Assembly (NCBI GenBank): GCA_037074705.1
Contig: CM073590.1
Coordinates: 115,836,100-115,900,099 of the forward strand
Direction: 5' to 3'
Source: Zhengitettix transpicula
Lineage: Eukaryota > Arthropoda > Insecta > Orthoptera > Tetrigidae
DNA length: 64,000 bases
Below the pieces are notes generated by a model, which worked only from the letters and a program-made list of their open reading frames with translations, was not told where the DNA came from and did not search any database. A program made the translations under genes and the position numbers. Shown one piece after another: positions 45,956 through 59,073 of the stretch. Numbering within the stretch: the first letter of the stretch is position 1; each line of letters begins with the position of its first letter.

Positions 45956-48900
45956 TCTACATGGTTGAGCTTCGTTAGCAGGCACATTTTCTGTTCGTGA
46001 AATATATTACACTTTAATAAAATGTTATTCATTTCCCACTTTCTGCTAAAAATTCATCAGTCTGCATAGATACAATTTTAAAAAATCATAAATGTTAAAG
46101 AACAAAATACATATAAATAAATTACGATCCTTTATGTAAAAGGCACATAATATAATCGATTTTATTAAACTATCATCCTGAAATGTGACTGCAAAGCAAG
46201 AAGAAATGAAATAATAATGATTTCAAATTTTAAAATTACTAAATAAATTAAAATATCCCAATCTGACCTCAATTTTCGTTTCAATTGTCACAATTTACCA
46301 CCACGTCGGCATATTTCAGCGACGAGTAAAGATTTATTATGCATTAGTTAAAAATAAAATATTTTAGTTTTCACAAACTAGTTGATAATTCTATAATTAT
46401 ATTTAATGACACACTAAACGACGATTAAGATAAAAGAAGTAAAAATACTTAGGTTTCTTTAATCCGTAGAGACCTCAAGAAATGATCAATCTTTTTCCCA
46501 TAACGTTCGACATGTTTAAAGTATACAAGGGTTTGATTTACATTTACTCTGCCTGTGTTTCACATTTCACTCAATGAAGCGAGGGACATTATGACTGATC
46601 TGCAGCCGATTTCAAAATTAAATAGCTCGTGAAAGCAAAATAAATACGTAAATCCTTCACATACATATTTGAACGTAATGACATTGTACGCCGATTGTTA
46701 AATAAATACCTCATTAGGTTTATTGAATTCTGTGTACACAGAAGGAGAAACACGCAGAGACAATACACGTTGAAAGCAAACATTATCTGTATCAAAGATT
46801 AATAATGTTGCGTTGTTTATGGAAGCATTTGTTATTTTTAACAAAAGTGAATCTCGCACAAGAGAATGATAGCCCAGCTTTTACGTGTGTTACACAATCA
46901 TACAACATAAGGTGTGTCTAATTTCTAGATCACGAAAGCGCGAGTGTACTGGGTCACAAAGCGCTCGTGTCGTCGTGCAGTACATTACATTAACAGTCTC
47001 ATAATTATTTATTCCTTCGTCCTGTTTACATAATAAACTGACTCGACTTATTGCGGTCTCGAGACGAATACATAAGTGATTACCCAGACAAATTCGACTG
47101 AGATTTACGTTGGAAGAGTACAAGTTATTCGTTCTCGTTAACAAATATTACACTCTTTATAAATAACACTTTGAAATCTAGTAGGTACAAGCACCTGTCG
47201 CATTACAAATACATGATTATTGTTTGATTGATTAATTGTTCCCGGATTAATATTCGGGGGGGTGGGGGGGGGGAGAGAACCACACAGTGTAAATAATTAG
47301 AGTAGGCAGAAGCCTTCCGGCGTGTATACGATTTTTTAAATGAGTAACCCTCAGATTAAAATAACCTGACATTAACACTATGTGACTGAGTACTCCCCGC
47401 CCCCAAACATACATGATTTTTATAAAATATCGATTTTATTATTATTTACGATATATGCATGCTGATGTTATTTCTTTTGTCAATTACCACTGGTTCAATT
47501 TAAAGGACTAAACCATTAGTCTTTCGAATGTGGTTTGCCCGCCTTGAAATTTAGGGAGCATTATGGAAGGAAACAATAAAATTTTATTGTAAGAGAAAGA
47601 TGACGTTGCGCGAATTCACCGCGTTTGCCTAAGCTTGACTAAAATCGCGAAGGTTGAAATTACTTAGCATTCCTATAAACCTCAGGCAACGATGAATAAC
47701 TGCTGCACTACATTGCATCAAAATAAATTGTGGAAATCCAGCTACGTGCCATACAATTGTCTGTTTCACCATTTGGGTTAAAGTCGGCGAATTCATCTCT
47801 TGAATTTTAGTAGTGTTCGGAATTTCTCGGTTTGCGCGGGATAAACAAATCACAATCACAGAGTTTCTGTGAGGCCTTACATATAACACATTGACAGTAT
47901 AGTGACGTATAAATGCAGACTGTCTAGTAGTGAACAACAATTATTTGCCGAAACATTCATTTGAGGCGGATGACCTTCTTGACACAAGTGTCCCGGGGAT
48001 CCGATCATTTCGGACTCTGAAATTTTTCATGCTAAGTAAAAGAATAGTTGTAATATTTGTACAACTTGATAACGGACCTGAAAGGAAAGATAGTCATCGT
48101 CAATTTAACATTGCCGATTATTATTTATTAGCAAATAAAGAACGCTGATCGATAAAGTATTTGTAAATTCGTTAATATATGTAGAAAAATAACCACTGCA
48201 TTAATCCTGTGCTGAAGCTTCACAGGTTCCTCTTACGACTTTGATTACTGGTCAAGTAATGTCGACAAAAATCTATGTTTCTTGATAAAAACTTTGAAAT
48301 TATGTTGAAATTTAGTCTTACCCACATTACATTATTTTCTACAGGAATTGAAGTACATAACACTTATACAACGTATAACGATCTCAGTTATTTGATTTTA
48401 ACATTGCTTAAATAAATGAGTATTTCAAAAACATTTTTAATTGTATGTGCACTTGACGCGTGATTAAAAAAATGTAATCAAGACAAACAAATGATATTTT
48501 TCGTTAAAAACACATTATTAAACCAATTTCAATTTTTTTTGACCGGCGGAATCATAAAATCACCACATTCTATCAGAGGGTAGTAAGACCGATTTTTACT
48601 GAATGTACGTGGTTGTGCACGATGTAAACGATTTATACGTCCTTTTCAGACACAATGCCGCTTGATATGTGGCCTATTCTCTGTATGATATCTTTTTTAT
48701 GGACATTTATCTTTAACAGAGGTTACTACATGACAAATCAAGAGGATTTCTATAAGTAAAAATGACATCACATAATGCAGCGGTCATTCTGTGTTATTTT
48801 AATTCTAGAGACTGCGGCTATCATTGAAGTATATCAGTTAATTAATTCTGTTATGTAATGGATTCATGGCTAAACAATATTGTTAATTTAATGTATGTCA

Positions 48901-49015
48901 CTGTGAAATATCTGTTTTTCATGCATCACCTTTGTAAAGATATCTGAAGGCGTCTCGTATCTTTTTTCTTTATTCGGAATAAAGCGTTCAGTGGAAATTT
49001 GGGACTGTTCTTTAA
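45956..49015. other. No gene seen; G-run at 47256-47275
   Basis: AT-rich. 47256-47275 is nearly pure G (GGGGGGGTGGGGGGGGGG). A 103-codon minus frame (47629-47940) matches no family I recognise. Nothing else is supported. Confidence 0.45.
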
Positions 49016-50614
49016 TCTATAAAATAAAAAAAGGTTGTATATTTGTATGTATGCTTTTACGTTAATTTCGATACAAATTTAAACTCGTGGACAGATTGCA
49101 ACAAAAATTGGTACACACATTCTTCAAACGACGAGAAACCTGTAGCATAAAGATGTAAAGAATTATAATTTAAAAGAGTGTTAATTTTGTGTTAAATTAC
49201 TGCGTGTCAAGAAATAATGACGTCACAGAACACGCGAGATAAACGTTACTACTCGACTATACTGCACAACAAAGTAAATAGTTCCTTTTTTCGTAATGAA
49301 ATAAAGCAGAAATATTTTGGTTGAATAAAAAGTATAGTTTTATACATCAATACTTCATCGAATGATAAAAAAAAAGTACGATCTAATTTTCTTTAAAATA
49401 AATTGACTTTTAAATGACTGACATGGCATAAATATGGAACGTACCATGATTTTGTCCAATTTTGTATGTACTGGAGGACAGACAGAATGATGGTAAAATA
49501 AATACTTAATATTTGTTAATCATTATAATTTAATAATATTTAATGAGCTAAAACTGACAAATTATTTCAAGTGAGATTCTTGAAAAATAATGGTTACATA
49601 ATTATATATATATTGTAATAATTAAATATAATATGAATATAATATGAATGTGGCGTTTCTAAATGAAAGAACTTAAGTGAAAACTATTAAACAAGATTTA
49701 TTAACAATTTTAAATCAAGTATAACAGACACAAAATATTTGGGATCTCAGGGTCTTGAACTGGGTTTGATAAATGGCAGAATGTGTATAATCAAAATTAC
49801 ATTTACTTTTTATGGAAATCAATGCGTCTGAACATAGACGAAATTTGTTGCGGAAGAAATAATACTAAAGATTGAATTTAAACAATTTTAATTTTATCAA
49901 GAATTAAGGATGTCATTTTATCGATAATTAAATAATTAAAGAACGATCTGACTTTTATCTTTTAAACACGGTTTACAAATGATTTTAAAGTTTTTCTCTA
50001 CTTACGGCCGCCCAGGTCTCTTTTTAGCTTTTCGTGCACAATTTTGGGGACATCACTGATTCTAAGTACTCACAGACTCTAAATGTTCACAGGCTCTAAT
50101 TGGCGTTGTTTGTTAGTTGGTTTAGCACAAATTGGTTGGTTCTCGATGCCTGGATTTGTAGATCTCATGACTTTAGTTGAAAATGGACTTCATTGGTTCG
50201 TCTATGGCCAGCATGATGAATCTACGCTCGACCACCGAATACACACTAGTTGCTCTGTCTCCTTCCCGACTGAATATTTCTTTACTTTTTAATATTTGAA
50301 AGCATGTTTGTGACTGGACCACATTCTTTCGTTCTGACTGCCGACTGTAAAACTTTTTGTCTGATCTATTCGCTGTCTGCTGCCCGACTGAACTGTTGGT
50401 CTCGTAAATTTTGAGCGCGTAAAAATCCTCTCGACCGATCAACAATGTTTTCTTTGCCTTGCCGGTTTGTTGCGGCGTCCGCTCTATATCCACTAATAAT
50501 GAGTCCTCTACAATTCAACTTTTCAATTAGAACAATGCCTTAATTACCAATTACTACAATATATTGTAAATGTGTAAAGAATGAGTACCCGTGCAAAGCT
50601 GGGCACCCAGCTAG
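49016..50614 (+). mobile_element. Helitron-like non-autonomous element (tentative ends)
   Basis: The left end TCTATAAAATAAAAAAAGG, then TTGTATATTTGTATGTATGC, TTTTACGTTAATTTCG and GACAGATTGCAACAAAAATT, resembles the 5' region of common arthropod Helitron-type non-autonomous repeats. The right end GAGTACCCGTGCAAAGCTGG then GCACCCAGCTAG has a terminal hairpin (GCTGGG/CCCAGC) and ends in CTAG followed by T, a CTRR-type terminus. No Rep or helicase coding lies between. The two ends might belong to different elements. Helitron assignment is from family knowledge, not a search. Confidence 0.4.
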
Positions 50615-52070
50615 TTAATAATATGAAACATCATATTACTCTTAATGGAATAATACTGTCCCAAAATCGTTTGGCCTCAAAAATATGGGTATCATCTGAA
50701 AACTGTCACCTTCATTTTTTTTATTATATAACATGCAAAGCGTGTAGTTACTCGTTAACATATTTTCCTACCTAGGTTAGCTTGTACCCAAGTTTGAGAT
50801 GTATAGTGCATTGGATCAATGACCAAGTCATTTCCGGCAAGATTTCCTTCATATACAGAGGTTACGACAGGTTCGACCAGTGTGGCTTTACACATGAACA
50901 CATCTCAACGGACGCGACGACTGTAACTCAATTGTTCATCGAAAATTTATGGGAGCACGAGCTTGAATAGCTGTAATATTAAAGTTAGGTGGCGTTTAGG
51001 AAGCGAGCTGAGCCTGCTTGAGAAACACTACAAAGGCAGAAAGCTTATTACGCCGATAAATGATGCGACCCCCGCCGCCTCCGCAGCCGCGCTGCCCTCT
51101 CGATGACTCACGAAAGGCGAGTCCGGGCGAACAATTAAGTATGCTCAACTCAGACGTAATTAACAAAAGTACTCTTAGAGTGATGATGACGCATAAAGAG
51201 ACGAGACTTTTCATCAACCCCCCGCAGAGCGACCAACTCCATCCAGTACCAACTGGGCGCAAACAAACTTCCCCGCGTACGTTTCCTGTGTGTCTAGTAC
51301 AGCCTTGTCTGTAAAAGACAAAGAATATTGACTGATAATATGATGACATGACGGAACGTGTGTTTTTATGAAAAAGGGAGTAAAGATGTTCAGAAGTCTC
51401 TTACATTTTCCATTATAGCAATTCATAAAAAATAAACGTATTAATATATCGGCGACTGTTTCAACCACGAGATGAACGGCGATTTAATTCAGTCTCAAAT
51501 TATAACTGACTTTTAATCCCGCTTCATATTGTAATAAATAAATGGAATTAGGCGGAAAGTTTTTGGAATACCAAGTGAAAACAAGAAAAACAGAATCATG
51601 AAGCAAAATGAAAAATATAGTGAAATTCTACAGTTCCATAAATAAAGTTATTTCTCATCAGCTAAAAATTATGAAAATATTGTTACATTCTCCTACACCC
51701 CAAAAAAAATGAAAGAAACTTGGTTGGAATGATTGACTAGACTAATATCTGTTTTGATTAAAGTATTGAAAATAACCAGAAATAAGTTTTCATCTCTAAT
51801 TTCTTATATTTATTGAACTCTGAAACTTATAAACAATCAAAATACAGCCAATTATTGAATGGAATGAACATTCACGAACTAATAACAATGGAGTTTGAGA
51901 TGAATGAAAATAGTGTAAAACTTATGTTTCGCAGAATTTTTTAATAATTATTTAACTGCCTCATTCTCTAAGAACAGAATTTTCAAACGTTCCTTTGGTC
52001 TTTATAACAAGTTTGAAGACATGCAGGACCCATTTTTGAAAATTATTTTATTTATAGCAGCAGTATGGAG
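50615..52070. other. No gene seen
   Basis: A GC-richer patch at 50990-51310 has overlapping frames on both strands and no recognised protein. The rest is AT-rich. Confidence 0.45.
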
Positions 52071-52146
52071 CCATAGTCGGGATCCGAACGAGGGACCTCT
52101 GTGTTGCGAGATTTTCACGCTGACTCCTACACCACAGGAGGTCGGC
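52071..52146 (-). mobile_element. tRNA-derived SINE, family S1 (head only)
   Basis: On the minus strand: GCCGACCTCCTGTGGTGTAG, GAGTCAGCGTG, then CTCGCAACACAGAGGTCCCT and CGTTCGGATCCCGAC. Box A (TGGTGTAGGAG) is good and box B (CGTTCGGATCC) carries two changes. The body and tail are missing, so this is a truncated copy. Confidence 0.8.
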
Positions 52147-53664
52147 ATGTTTTTTTTGTAAGTTAAAAAATGGTAATTTAAAATAAAGGAAGAATCGAAT
52201 AATACCGAGTAACAAAGTAATTCGTGAAATAACGTATAAGTATAATCAACATAAACAAATGGGTATGAAACAATACAAATCTGTATTCTGTAAAAAAATA
52301 TGAGGAACAAGATTTACACGTATATCGTATATCCTGTAGTGATTTCTGACTTTACTTGGGAAATTATGGTAAGCAAAAAAAGAATTCCAGCATACTTTTA
52401 ACCATACATGAAAAACATCGGCCTGTGTAGCTATTAATTAGGTGAAAAATTATGAGGAATTAATGCAAAATGGCGATTATCAGCCACAGTCACTCGCGAT
52501 AATTTCAGTGTACAATATTTATGGATCGAGAAATCATGAAAGCAACCCAAAAGGTGATAAATGGGGACAACAGAGATAAATGCGTAGCTCTTCCGGTACA
52601 AGTTATTTATTTGACTGCGTCGCTAAAACCTAGACATTCGGCATTTCGCAATTTAACACGAAAGGACGCGGCGGCATTATTAAATGCAGTGAAAATAATT
52701 TCGTAGTCAATTTGAGCGATTAAAACATCTGCGAGCAGCGATAATCGTCCATTTGATAAAACGTGACGTCGGATTAATGTTCCGCTGTCTGTCGGGACCG
52801 GATAATTTATATGACAATATTCAGTTGGCGGCGGTTCCCAGAAATAATTACAGTCATTACATGAAGTCATCAGAGCGCTTGTAGGGGGAGGAGATGGGCA
52901 ACGAAACCAACATAAAATAAGATAATACTTGAACAAAAAATTTCTCGGGGCGTCTCGGGAACTGCGGAAAGCCAGAGCGGCCACAGTTCAAATGTGCATA
53001 AAGACGGATGATTATGGGAAGTTGACAGCATCGACTCTTTGTAATGGCGTGAAAGACATACCGGGAAGACAGGAACTGCGGGAGAAGTCGGTTAGTTTTG
53101 TACAATGCAATTCGTCAGCCGCTTGGTATGAGGAATGTCGTTTTTATTCTAACGTTTCTATTTCAATCTTTTGTCGAAGACATGAAATGGCTTTTGAGGT
53201 TTGCACTTGGTAAGTTTCTTTTAGGTGTATCGATCTCACGACAAGGGGCACGCGACTTGGTGTCAATACGGCAATATTAGATTCCTTGAAATTTTGACAT
53301 ATGAAAAGGAAAATCTAGTTATCCTACTTCAAGTACAAAATATGGCCGCATGTTAAATTATGAAACATAAAATACATTATTTTTCTCGTAATACGGGAAT
53401 AGCGGTTTCCTAGGTCTGAATGTTAGTAATTGTCGAGGATTGCTAGTGAGAAACATACCTATCAGTATTACATGAATACCGTATTCGACTTCAGAAACCC
53501 ATGAAGTTAATATTTGACTATAAAAAAATACGAAGCATCAAATATTTCGAAGAAGTATATAGAATGTGTGTATGTGTCGATCAATAGTGATAATATAATA
53601 AATATTCAAGAACAGAAGAAATGCTTCAAATGAAGATCAGTGATAAAGGCTATGAAACTGAAGT
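52147..53664. other. No gene seen; balanced-composition block 52.44-53.1 kb
   Basis: 52440-53100 is more balanced in composition than its flanks and contains repeated GATA-type words (GCGATTATC, GCGATAA, TTTGATAAA). Overlapping frames of 60 to 125 codons occur on both strands. None resembles a known domain. Candidate conserved noncoding element; weak evidence. Confidence 0.35.
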
Positions 53665-53888
53665 ACAGGATCTTGACGAAAAAATCTCGACCGGACCGTA
53701 AACCGAACCCGTTTGTCATAGAAGTTCTAAATTTAGACAACGAATAAAGTGATTTAGTAAATTTTAGGCGAGTATGTGTTCAGGTCTATACAAGAAAGAT
53801 CGCAACTGACGGGGAGTCGACCGGGGTAGTTCAGATGGATACATCACCACTTCCCGATTCCCGGACCGGAAGAAATTCTTCCTTTAAT
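53665..53888. mobile_element. SINE S2 remnants in inverted arrangement
   Basis: 53668-53698 (AGGATCTTGACGAAAAAATC, TCGACCGGACC) matches the 3' part of S2 in minus orientation. 53806-53884 (CTGACGGGGAGTCGACCGGG, GTAGTTCAGATGGAT ... CCGGACCGGAAGAAATTCTT) matches its head in plus orientation. Box A here is TAGTTCAGATG. About 100 bases of unrelated sequence lie between, so this is a rearranged or foldback-like S2 copy. Confidence 0.55.
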
Positions 53889-56086
53889 GATAAATATTTA
53901 AATAATACTTCATAAAGGAAATTACCGAAAGCTACGACAAAATTCATATTTAAGAAATACTTTTTGAAATTTTTTATTTATTAAAGTTTTAATTTTAGAA
54001 ATTGGCGACTGATGGGAGAAAGGATATATAAGCCTGATTTCCGTTATCCTGATTTTTATTTTTATAGTCTTAAGTTTATTTAACCTTCCAAATGTAACAG
54101 TATAATAACAAATTACCTATTAAACTTTCAGTCTGTGGGAAATGGTATGGAGATTATTAAACAAAAACAATGAATCAGACTCGACAAAAAGCTTCCCGAA
54201 ATCTTAAGATGCTCTTAACCTGTAATCTAACTGTTCTTTTATGGAAATGTTTAATTTCTCCTCCTTTAAAAATATAGCACTTTTATTTACAGATCCGTAA
54301 TGTTATTGTTAATATAATTATTAAGGTAACATTTCAATAAAACGTAATATCTTCAAGAAAAAATTGATTTTACTGTTTTTATGAAAAATATTTAGTATTT
54401 AGGTTATATTTCAGTGTGGTTTTTGTATTTTATAAATTTTTATCCCTTGAGCAAGGCATGTTTGAGAAGATACGCGACAAGAAAGCTGAATTTCTTTAAA
54501 TAGCGCACTTTTCTGATGCACACAAGTAGCAGCGTAATGAAGTAATGAGGGAGAGGGCGCGCTGTAATGACGCTGCAGGAGCCGTGAGACGCAGAAGAAA
54601 AGGGCGCCGACCAAAACTTTGTGCGTCGCGACAACCCTGTGATAAGAAGAGGGGCGCAAGACAAGAGGAGACAGACGCCTTTAATCAAAGCCGGGCCCCG
54701 ACGCCGTCACTAGGCAGTGTCCGAGTTGTTTAGTTAGCGGCGGCCGAGCTCTGCAGTGCGAGGCAGCGTGAAATTACATGTGCGGGCGTCGGCTCTCCCC
54801 GGGGGTCCTGATGGACGGCCGGAGTTAAGGAGAATACATTACGGCGACCTCCTCCTCAAACAATGGCCGTGCGAAGACGAAGCCCACACGCACTCGGCGT
54901 TTCGATCTCCGACTCGGAAGCCATTTTCACGGGAACTCCATAGCGACGGCCATTCAGACCCAGGGAGCCGAGGCAGGCGTCGCTCCGTGGCTGGGCCGTG
55001 GGATCTCATTACTTTCTCGTCACGGATGCGTCTGCTCCTTGAAGGGGTTCAGTTTCTAAATTCTCCGTGCATTACACTTTCTTTTCTCATCTGTAGCACC
55101 TCCACCAAACTCCCTAATTTATCAATTATTTTCCAGTGGTTTGTTTGCGCACATTTTGAAAGTTATTCCAAAAAACACTGAAGGGTCCACCACAAGTGTC
55201 TCGAACCATCGCCCTAACTGCCATCTACTAATACTCTCAAAACTATAAGAAAAGGCATTACATACCAGAATTTCTAACTTCATTTTTTCTCGATTTCATT
55301 GAAACTAAATCTAGCCACCACAGCTTCGTATGACTGTACATGGTGCGCTGGACGTTACACTAAAAGTGGATCGAATATTTGTGTTTTGCTTACTACGTCA
55401 AATCGACTTACTTTAAAAACTAGAATTTTACTGAATTAGAAAAACTGCTCTCATTAATGCGTTCTTACTTGGAAAACGGACGGAAAAAGGGCGCCGTAGA
55501 AAACGCGCGCGTAAATTTACAATTGCTGGGATGGGAATCTATAACTTGCGGAGTTTCACAGGCTTCGTTTGCTTATAAATAAAAAAAAAATCACTAGCTA
55601 CTTATTTAAATCCGTGAAACTCGGTTCGTTACGCTGATGACCCCAATTTAGTCAAATGTTAAGTGTTAAAATGCTTCTGAACCACATGAATATGTGAGGT
55701 ACTGTAAACAGACCGTGCCATAATCTACAGATAACTTAAATATAAAACATTTATATTTTATATAAAGGTAACTCCTAGTCAATAATTTTTTTACAATATA
55801 TGCCTTTTCTCGCTATGGATGATAAATTGAAATTCGGCCAACTTATTAATAAACCTTCAGTCAAACTTTGCTTATTCTACGGCACGTTACGAGTATTGGA
55901 GCAGGAGAACGATGTAAATATAGGAACGATATCCCACGCTTATTTTAATTCGTTTTAGAAAACTGGGGCTCCTTAGTCATGTTTTGTAAATATTTACACA
56001 AATAAAAAAAAACGAGCCGTGAGAATAGCAGTCTCCGGGGATTTATGGGCGAAAGCTAGCCTAGTACCTAAGTTCGTTTCTTTTTT
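53889..56086. other. CpG-rich island 54.54-55.03 kb; no gene supported
   Basis: 54540-55030 is the most GC- and CpG-rich stretch in the right half of the window, ending abruptly in AT-rich DNA. A 141-codon plus frame (54756-55181) and a 62-codon plus frame are open, but the translations are Arg/Ser/Pro-rich with no domain. It contains TTTAATCAAAG (a TCF/LEF-type word) and AACAATGG (SOX-type). A CpG-rich promoter, enhancer or unannotated 5' exon is possible. Confidence 0.4.
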
Positions 56087-56146
56087 ACATGAGGGTAATA
56101 CACGTGGTGGCAACATTCATTTAATATCATAAGACGGGATTTGCAA
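56087..56146 (+). repeat. R1 repeat, 5' fragment of about 60 bases
   Basis: TTTTACATGAGGGTAATACA, then CGTGGTGGCAAC and ATTTAATATCATAAGACGGG, matches the first 60 bases of R1 with several changes and then stops. Confidence 0.75.
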
Positions 56147-56489
56147 TTTACGTCATAAATCATTCGTACGACACAACACATCGTTCCCAGCTACGACTTA
56201 AGTGTCTCTGAAACATGAATCCGCTGTTCCGGTATAAATTCATTTAACGGTCTTATAAAAGATATAAGAAAAGAGATTTATTCGTAAAATATCGTAATTA
56301 CTTGTCGACTAATGGACACATGAAACTGGAAGTGTTGAGTAAAAACAACATAGAAACTTCTTTTTTTTCTGGAATCACGCTGCATGGAAGCCAAGAACGG
56401 AACCTGCGTGATCCGTTTAAGAAAACAAGGGTTGTGTTATCCATTGTACTTTGATTTTGTGTTAAGTGTTAAGCTTAGAAAAAAATAAT

Positions 56490-56640
56490 TATTTATCAAT
56501 GATGAAATAATATATGACTATTTTACGACGTTTCGTCCTCTTTTAGGACCTCTTCCATTTGAAGAGTTTTTAATAATTTTGTGTACAATTCATGCAAGAA
56601 ATTCAGAGACAAGGTTCTTCTGCATCGTCCGAAATGTATT
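56490..56640 (-). mobile_element. Solo arm of the hammerhead-like foldback family
   Basis: Shares GACGTTTCGTCCTCTTTT, GGACCTCTTC, TTTAATAATTTTGTGTACA, ATTCATG and AAGGTTCT with the 58.8 kb element. On the minus strand (56558 down to 56525) it reads ATGGAAGAGGTCC, TAAAAGA, GGACGAAACGTCGT. Stem II and the GAAAC strand are intact but CTGA is mutated. No inverted partner was seen nearby. Confidence 0.6.
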
Positions 56641-58787
56641 TAGTGCTTTTTTGTGTTCAAGAGGAATTGTTGATCTTTATATTCCATTATATTGTCTATT
56701 TTAATGTATATATATAGTACTACAAATTTATTACCATGTACGGATCTACAGTATAATATTAATTAAGTTTATAATAGGATTAATGAAAATAAATTTTCCT
56801 CAAAACATTTTAATTTAATATGATTTACAGTAATATTTATACACCAGGTTTTTGATCAGTCAATAATATATATTTGTTAATAAATTTCTTAAGTACATGT
56901 CTTAATTTAGGATTTGGTTGTATCCTTCTGCAAATACCATATTAAACTGTATTGAAGAACATAAATATTTATAATTTGAATCGAAACATTTATGTAATCT
57001 AATTTAACAACTATTTTAAACTTTCTATTCTAGCATCACCAATGACAAATAAATAATTCAATACAAGCCTTCAAATTGTTACATAGATGGTTTTAATTAA
57101 TTTATATTTCTCTGTAAAAAAACTCCTACGTTTAATACGTTCGTTTCTATCATCATATTCAGTTGAGTTTCCATTGCGGTTTTGTGAAGACAGTGAAATA
57201 CAAAAGAATGAGCAGTATTTCTACAGAATAATGAATATTCGGAAAAGCCTTAGAAATGAACTGAAAAACTGTCGGAGGAGGAGTTAAGTATATTAAACAT
57301 AAATTTTAGAATCTGAATTTATAATTATTAGTAAAGAATACACTAAATTGTAAATTTGGTTTCAAGTGATGGGAGGAAATTAAACAGCGATATTTGGAGG
57401 AAGGATGTTTAGATCAAGATATAAAAAGTGGGTCAGAAAGCATTCTTCAATCTGAGAAACGTACTGTTACTAACACTTAATAAATGTTACGAAAGAGGTT
57501 TCTAGATCTGGACGGATAGAGCGTATATTATATTAATGTAAAAGATGAATGTTTGAAAAAAACAAAAAAATAAAAGACTAGATACTGTGCTTGATGACTA
57601 CCAATAATACAAATAATAAATAAGTGGCTCAAACAAAAGAAAATCTACATAATATTATGCAATTATATCTTCAGACACAATAGCTCACTTAATTCTTAAA
57701 GCCGAAGACACTAACTCTAGGATTTTATGACATTTTAAGTATCAAATTAAAAACATTCATATTACTCCTTCAACTTATTTAATATAAATTAATGACCCTT
57801 ATTGAAACACGGTTATACTTTTTTGCTATAAGTTTCGCTCTATTATTATTTATCCGGTCCAACTGTTCGCGAAGAAGTGAAACGCAACACTACTTCAAAG
57901 CGGGCACAATAAATCCAAGAGCTGGAAAGATTTTCCCATTTGTGAGGAATATTTCCGAGTAATCCGCGAGGGAAACTGTCATGTAAACCTCGGATTTGGT
58001 ATTGGGCTTTAAGCTCAAATAACAGGAGCCGGAAATGACTACAGGATTAAATTTGGGGATATATATATTTTTTGAAATAAACGATATTTAAGTCTTTTTA
58101 TTTCTGTATAAAATTGTTGAGAGAAACAGAATGAGATTGAGAATTGGAGTACAGAGATATTGTATGAGTAATTGTTGGTAAGGATTGTTCTTCAACGTAA
58201 TTTCAATTACACCACACGTAGTTGTAAAATAAAATGCCATTGCGCTACAGAAATATTATACACGTCATTTAAATATCACATACACTTAGTATTAGAAATA
58301 TAAAAATTATTGTAATGAAAATTTAATGATATTTTCGTAGAGGATGGACCAGGTTTTGAAGAAGTTTGTCGATTCGAGACTTCGAACGCATGTCTACATT
58401 TTATTTGAAAGTGTTAAATAGATGAGACGATATAAACTGGTAATCAAAACAGTTGTCCTCAGAACAGAACTATAATCATCGTCGGGTATTCGTTATAGAC
58501 CACTTCAAAAAACGTGAACGCTAACACAAACACATCACGAGTACAAAAAATGCAAAACTCGGTTGTAATTCCGTCATCCAGATTAGGATTTTCCTACACT
58601 TGGAATTATTTCGTCAATTGCTGCCTAAGACATGAGGTTCGCCCCCCAATTTCCCAAAAAGTAGGCATGGAAAACAGAATAGGGTTCAAGAATTTTCCAC
58701 ACTGGTCACGTGCTCATCCAAAACACGAATGGGTACTATAAGATGTCAAATTACCGACCGGGTAGTTATCTATTTAGAATTTCAATA
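56641..58787. other. No gene seen
   Basis: AT-rich with short open frames, none recognisable. Confidence 0.5.
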
Positions 58788-58850
58788 AGTAAATAAACGA
58801 CTTTGAGTCAGAAAAGGGATTATAATTGTCATTACAAAAAATTATGAACA

Positions 58851-58882
58851 TGACGTTTCGTCCTCTTTTGGAACCTCATCAG
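58851..58882 (-). ncRNA. Hammerhead-ribozyme-like core (left arm)
   Basis: Minus strand: CTGATGA, GGTTCC, AAAAGA, GGAC, GAAAC, followed by GTCATGTT. Both conserved strands (CTGANGA and GAAA) are present. Stem II is G-C plus UCC/GGA with extra bases on the 5' side. Stem III could be the minimal AC/GU pair before a U at the cleavage position. No convincing stem I closes around it, so activity is doubtful. Confidence 0.4.
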
Positions 58883-59042
58883 GTTTGACAGTTTTCAATA
58901 ATTTTGTATACAGTTCATGACTAACTTGTAGATCTAAGGTTCTGCTCCCTTGCCTTTTAACTTTTTTTCAAGCAAAGTTCTGCTGCCACGTCTCTAAATT
59001 TTACTCATGAATTATATACACAATTATTAACAACTGTCAAAT

Positions 59043-59073
59043 CTGATGAGGGTCCAAACGAGGACGAAACATC
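59043..59073 (+). ncRNA. Hammerhead-ribozyme-like core (right arm)
   Basis: Plus strand: CTGATGA, GGGTCC, AAACGA, GGAC, GAAAC, ATC. The core strands are intact. Stem II pairs as GUCC/GGAC with two extra G on the 5' side, or as G-C plus UCC/GGA with a bulge. Stem III and the cleavage-site strand are not evident. Confidence 0.4.

Noticed and set aside
47629..47940. 103-codon minus-strand frame
   Set aside because: No recognisable motif, a single copy, and no neighbouring exon-like segments.
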